Below are positions 60,307-64,000 of a stretch of 64,000 nt of DNA, piece after piece (positions within the stretch are counted from its first letter, which is position 1; every line of letters starts with the position of its first letter). Origin of the DNA: Alligator mississippiensis (lineage: Eukaryota; Chordata; Crocodylia; Alligatoridae); contig NC_081828.1 in assembly GCF_030867095.1 (NCBI RefSeq), positions 218,891,978 through 218,955,977 on the forward strand, written 5' to 3'. The notes beneath the pieces were generated by a model. That model saw only the letters and a list, made by a program, of their open reading frames with translations. It was not told where the DNA came from and did not search any database. Position numbers and translations under genes: made by a program.

Positions 60307-60388
60307 AGCTGGGGGAGCAGCCAGATGAGCCCTGGCTTGAGCCAGCAGCCCCGGGGGAGCCACAGCTCATCTGGCTGCTCCCCCAGCT
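60307..60388. repeat. Perfect 24-bp inverted repeat, 34-base loop
   Basis: The arms are 60307-60330 and 60365-60388, fully complementary and rich in G and C. Confidence 0.93.
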
Positions 60389-61147
60389 TCCACCCCCACC
60401 ACAGGTGAGGCAGGAAGTCCTGGAAGTCCTGGGAGAAGCCACATGGGCTGGAAGGAATGATTGGGGAGCTGGGGGAATGATTGGGAGCTGAGGGATTGAA
60501 CTGGGAAAAGATGAACTCTTGAATGGGCCAGGATGGCCCAATGCATCCATATGAGGACTTTTTAATGTATTTTATTCTGCTTTCTAGGTTAATCTCCATA
60601 TCTGCTTTTCCTTGCTTATATGCTTCTTTTTTCTTTTCCAATATATCCCTGAAACCTCCCTAAGGAAGCATCACCATTCCCGAACTCCCAAATCATTCAA
60701 TTGCTAGTTGCAGAGGGCCTCTCCAACTAGTCTCTTCACTTTGCCAAAATCTGCCTTTTTGAAATCTAGGACGTCTGTGTGGCGGGCCAGTAGGGGGCGC
60801 TCCTGCGTTGAGCCGCCCACCTCCCTGCGCCCAACCACCTTCCAGGCTCCGAGTGCCTCCCTGGGGTGCCTCCCGTCCGGCCAACCCCTTCCCTGGAGCA
60901 CACCCGCTAGCCTGGGGTTCCGCTGCCACCATCCAAGGCTCTGGACTCACTTCTGGCTCTGCACACCTTGGAGAACACAGGCCTGATCGTCCAATGGGTG
61001 CTAGACCCAATACAGGCACTTGGGGCACTTCCCCAAGTCAGGGGCTTATTAGGAAAGTCTCCCTTAGTCCACCGACCTAAGGGGCCTCCTCGGCATAATT
61101 TAGACCCACCCCTCAATAAGTCTCCCACACCAGTCACAAAGGAGAAC

Positions 61148-61153
61148 TTTATT
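61148..61153 (-). promoter_or_regulatory. Polyadenylation signal of the LTR
   Basis: The minus-strand sequence reads caataaagttctcc. Confidence 0.6.
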
Positions 61154-61469
61154 GATTACAGGGGGTAGGGTGAAAACAGGGTAAAAGGTAGAGCAATATC
61201 ATAGAAATCTTACAGGAATATCAAAGGAATCCCATTGAGCAAACCAGGGTGGCTGAGGTAGCCATTTAAACACACATCTGAGTTACTGAAGCTAAATATC
61301 TAATCGGATCTCGAGTAGCTTACTCACTCGCATCGTCCAGAGGTGGTTGTTGTATCCTCTGAAGGCAGGACACTCTTGGAGCATGCGGTGATGAGGAGAC
61401 AGCCAGGTTCAGATTCACCTGGATGACCGCATGGCTAATGGCTGCCCCCCTTCTTCTTGGACTGGGCCC

Positions 61470-61477
61470 TTAAATAA
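61470..61477 (-). promoter_or_regulatory. TATA-like box of the LTR
   Basis: On the minus strand it reads gagaggttatttaaggg, about 320 bases before the AATAAA signal. Confidence 0.5.
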
Positions 61478-61678
61478 CCTCTCTGACCTCAGCAGCCCGG
61501 TCCAATCGAAGCTGCCAATACTGGCCCCAAACCGACCAATCTCCCAAGCATCCCTGGCTACCTGGGCCCGCGCAGGGCCGGGTCTTTCCCCCCCCTGCCC
61601 AGGTGACTAGTGCATCCTCCTCCCAGGCACCAGGCTTTTGTCATGCAGACAAGGTGGGAGATTCCCGCTCTGAAGGAT

Positions 61679-62097
61679 TCAACAGCAGCCTCTCAGGCTG
61701 GCACGGACAGGTCTCTGGAGAGGGGCACCCTCGGTGGCATTTCTGCCACAGTCTGTTCTGCTGAATGATTTCCCAGTCTTATGATGGATGGTGAACCTAA
61801 TCAGGTCATGATTGCTGTTGCCCAGAGTACCACCAATCCTCAGGTCACCTATCATGTCCTCCCCTTTGGTCACCAGTAAATCCATAGTGGCCTTACCACT
61901 AGTAGGTCCTTCCACAACCTGTGTCATGAACAGATCATCTACTGTTGCCAAGAAGTTGGCTGACCTGCAGGAGCTGGCTGAATGGTACTCCCAACAGATA
62001 TCAGGGTAGTTGAAGTCACCCATGATGATCATGTCTCTAGCGCTGGCTGCCTCTGTCAGTTCTCCAGAGAATGCCTGGTCACTCTCCTCTTCTTGGG
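61679..62097 (-). pseudogene. CR1 endonuclease, C-terminal part
   Basis: The minus frame carries the AP-endonuclease signatures of CR1 ORF2. IIMGDFNYPDICWE near 62025 is the GDFN motif, and LLVTKGEDMIGDLRIGG near 61860 and GNSNHDLIRFTI near 61810 form the SNHD/SDH region with its catalytic histidine-aspartate. The N-terminal half of the domain is absent. The endonuclease would nick target DNA to prime CR1 copying. This piece is cut off from the reverse transcriptase by inversion and is not functional. Confidence 0.88.
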
Positions 62098-62890
62098 AGG
62101 CTATGGGGACAAGTGGACACGCTGGAGGGCAGGGAACAGCTGCAAGCAAACCTGGACAGGTTGGACAAGTGGGCAGAAAACAACAGGATGCAGTTCAACA
62201 AGGAGAAATGCAAAGTGCTGCACCTAGGGAGGAAAAATGTCCAGCACACCTACAGCCTAGGGAATGACCTGCTGGGTGGCACAGAAGTGGAAAGGGATCT
62301 CGGAGTCCTAGTGGACTCCAAGATGAACATGAGTCAGCAGTGACGAAGCCGTCAGAAAAGCCAATGGCACTTTATCGTGCGTCAACAGATGCATGACGAA
62401 TAGGTCCAAGGAGGTGATACTTCCCCTCTATCGGGCACTGGTCAGACCGCAGTTGGAGTACTGCGTGCAATTCTGGGCACCGCACTTCAAGAGGGATGCG
62501 GATAACCTGGAGAGGGTCCAGAGAAGAACCACTTGTATGGTTAAGGGTCTGCGGACCAAGCCCTATGAGGAGAGACTAGAGAACCTGGACCTTTTCAGCC
62601 TCCGCAAGAGAAGGTTGAGAGGTGACCTTGTGGCTGCCTATAAGTTCATCACGGGGGCACAGAAGGGAATTGGTGAGTATTTATTCACCAAGGCGCCCCC
62701 GGGGGTTACAAGAAATAATGGCCACAAGCTAGCAGAGAGCAGATTTAGACTGGACATTAGGAAGAACTTCTTTACGGTTATAGAGTGACCAAGGTGTGGA
62801 ACGGGCTCCCAAGGGAGGTGGTGCTCTCCTCTACCCTGGGGGTCTTCAAGAGGAGGTTAGATGAGTATCTAGCTGGGGTCATCTAGACCC
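62098..62890 (+). pseudogene. CR1 ORF2 C-terminus, two frameshifts
   Basis: It starts just after the catalytic box (LWGQVDTLEGREQL). Frame 62098-62343 reads AENNRMQFNKEKCKVLHLGR, then VERDLGVLVDSKMNMSQQ. A 2-base loss near 62340 moves it to the frame 62393-62788 (ALVRPQLEYCVQFWAPHFKR, LRGDLVAAYKFITGAQKG). A 1-base insertion near 62778 ends that frame early. It is very similar to 12150-12761 and 2851-3313. Confidence 0.9.
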
Positions 62891-62990
62891 AGCACTCTTT
62901 CCTGCCTATGCAGGGGGTCGGACTTGATGATCTATTGAGGTCCCTCCTGACCCTAACATCTATGAATCTATGAATCTATGGGAGGGAGGC

Positions 62991-63633
62991 CTGTTGTAGA
63001 ATCGCACCATCAGGTCTCCCTCTCCTGATTCCCCTTGTATCCTGACCCACAGGGTCTCAAGGTGTCCCAGCCGCATGCGGAGGATTCGGGATTGAGAATA
63101 TGGTTGAGGGTAGAAAGGTAAGAAGGGTTTATTGACTTAACAAAAACACAACTATGCATAGTAACAAGACAAACAATGACACACAAAATCAATTCATGTT
63201 GGCAACTTATCAGCAGTCCCCTCTGACGCCTGATACACAACAAGTTTCTCTTTCCACAAAGTTCAGTGAAGTCAGGCATCCCCGATCAGTGCTGTCCAAG
63301 GGGTACCGGGAAGGTAAGAGGAATAAGAAAAAAGTTTTTGTGGTGTGATGAAATATCTCTTCCCCAAACATTAAAAAGGATGCTTAACCATCTCTACATG
63401 CACAGACACCCAAGAACATCCACCCAATAGCACCAAAATAGTGCCTGCCAGATAGGTGCAAAAGGTTATGCCCATTCCGAGATACCTACAAGTACCCATT
63501 GTCTCAGGAACAGAAACCAATCTTTGGCTTGCTGGAGGAGGAACCTCTGATGCATTAATTACATCCAAAGTCGTGTCCTCCTCCTCCTCCTCATATGTGC
63601 TCACTGGTGAAGGTGGAGGGGAGACTGGGTTAA
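62991..63633 (-). mobile_element. LTR candidate (minus), weak
   Basis: The plus strand starts tgttgtagaatcgcacc and has a reverse AATAAA at 63128-63133. It lies between two CR1 copies. The ends are not confirmed. Confidence 0.35.
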
Positions 63634-64000
63634 TGATCAGGAAACTGGCTAATGTAGTCCCTGTTTTTAAGAAGGGGAGGAAGGAGGACCCAAGTAACTA
63701 TAGGCCTGTAAGACTCACCTTGTTGCTTGGGAAGCTCTTGGAGAGGATCATCAAGGAGCATAGCTGTGGGGGGCTGGCAGGGGACATCAGGCTCAGGGGA
63801 AATCAGCATGGCTTCACCAAAGGCAGGTCCTGCCAGACCAACCTGATTGCCTTTTACGAACAAGTAACTAAATCCTTGGATGATGGTGTCGCTGCGGATG
63901 CAGTCTTTCTAGACTTTAAAAAGGACTTTGACTCTATCTCTCACCCCATCCTCATCAATAAATTAAGTGACTGCGGCATTGATGCCTGCACAGTTGGATG
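63634..64000 (+). mobile_element. CR1 LINE, runs off the right edge
   Basis: The frame is open to the window end: KLANVVPVFKKGRKEDPSNY, RPVRLTLLLGKLLERIIKEH, QHGFTKGRSCQTNLIAFYEQ, VTKSLDDG and FLDFKKDFDSISHPIL. It is nearly identical to 8805-9160 but keeps the NQHG codon that is a stop there. Whether it extends to an intact ORF2 cannot be seen. Confidence 0.9.

Larger units (their letters stand above)
60778..61670 (-). mobile_element. Solo LTR (minus)
   Basis: The 3' end reads ..GGCCCGCCACA on the minus strand. A TATA-like TTATTTAA lies at 61470-61477 and AATAAA at 61148-61153, a spacing typical of U3-R. The R-U5 part is homologous to 46990-47213. The 5' end is only approximate, as a CR1 begins at about 61677. 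No viral genes adjoin it. Confidence 0.7.
61679..62985 (+). mobile_element. CR1 LINE with inverted 5' part (twin-priming structure)
   Basis: The 5' piece (61679-62097) is CR1 endonuclease sequence on the minus strand. The 3' piece (62098-62985) is the reverse transcriptase end and 3' UTR on the plus strand, ending in 'aatctatgaatctatg'. The sequence between them in a full CR1 is missing. This inverted-5'/direct-3' layout is what twin priming produces in LINEs. Confidence 0.8.

Overview
The window looks like repeat-rich genomic DNA from a large reptile genome. A crocodilian is most likely, with turtle as the alternative. The case rests on at least a dozen CR1 LINE fragments whose 3' tails read as repeats of 'aatctatg', hAT elements with 8-bp target duplications, a SINE-like tail family, several LTRs and many CA/CT/GA microsatellites. 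There are no operons, ribosome-binding sites, rRNA or CRISPR arrays. I found no intact host protein-coding gene. Most long open frames here are CR1 reverse transcriptase remains or stop-poor GC-rich repeats.

Region 1 (1-21617) is a tandem segmental array of about six diverged units. A full unit is roughly 3.1-3.5 kb and the array continues beyond the left edge. Different units carry different later insertions (CR1 at 1169, 2851, 8045 and 11884; a SINE-like tail at 18564; a 928-bp hAT at 20305), so duplication came before these insertions. On the minus strand the units carry ten copies of a 63-nt block bounded by splice-like signals. All ten are open in the same frame, while the other two frames are broken in several copies or in nearly all. 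A 37-nt splice-bounded block alternates with it, locally on a 415-430 bp period. This looks like a repeatedly duplicated exon cassette of an unidentified minus-strand gene, or a relic of one, and is the most interesting signal in the window.

Region 2 (21618-29660) holds a CR1 tail, a 1.5-kb hAT element, and two CR1 copies meeting tail to tail. Region 3 (29661-36480) holds LTR candidates on the minus strand, low-complexity DNA and a 241-bp hAT MITE with a perfect target duplication. A GIMAP-family GTPase pseudogene lies at 36483-36971.

Region 4 (37080-46690) holds CR1 copies in both orientations, a palindromic pair of SINE-like tails, and a decayed hAT element that keeps the C-terminal dimerisation domain of its transposase and was itself hit by a 1.5-kb CR1. 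Region 5 (46990-60770) holds LTR fragments, microsatellites, a non-autonomous hAT with inverted subterminal tandem repeats, and two strong hairpins. Region 6 (60778-64000) holds an LTR with recognisable TATA and polyadenylation signals, a CR1 with a 5'-inverted structure typical of twin priming, another LTR candidate, and a CR1 running off the right edge.

Boundaries were placed by eye and are usually good to about 5-20 bases, except where a target duplication fixes them.
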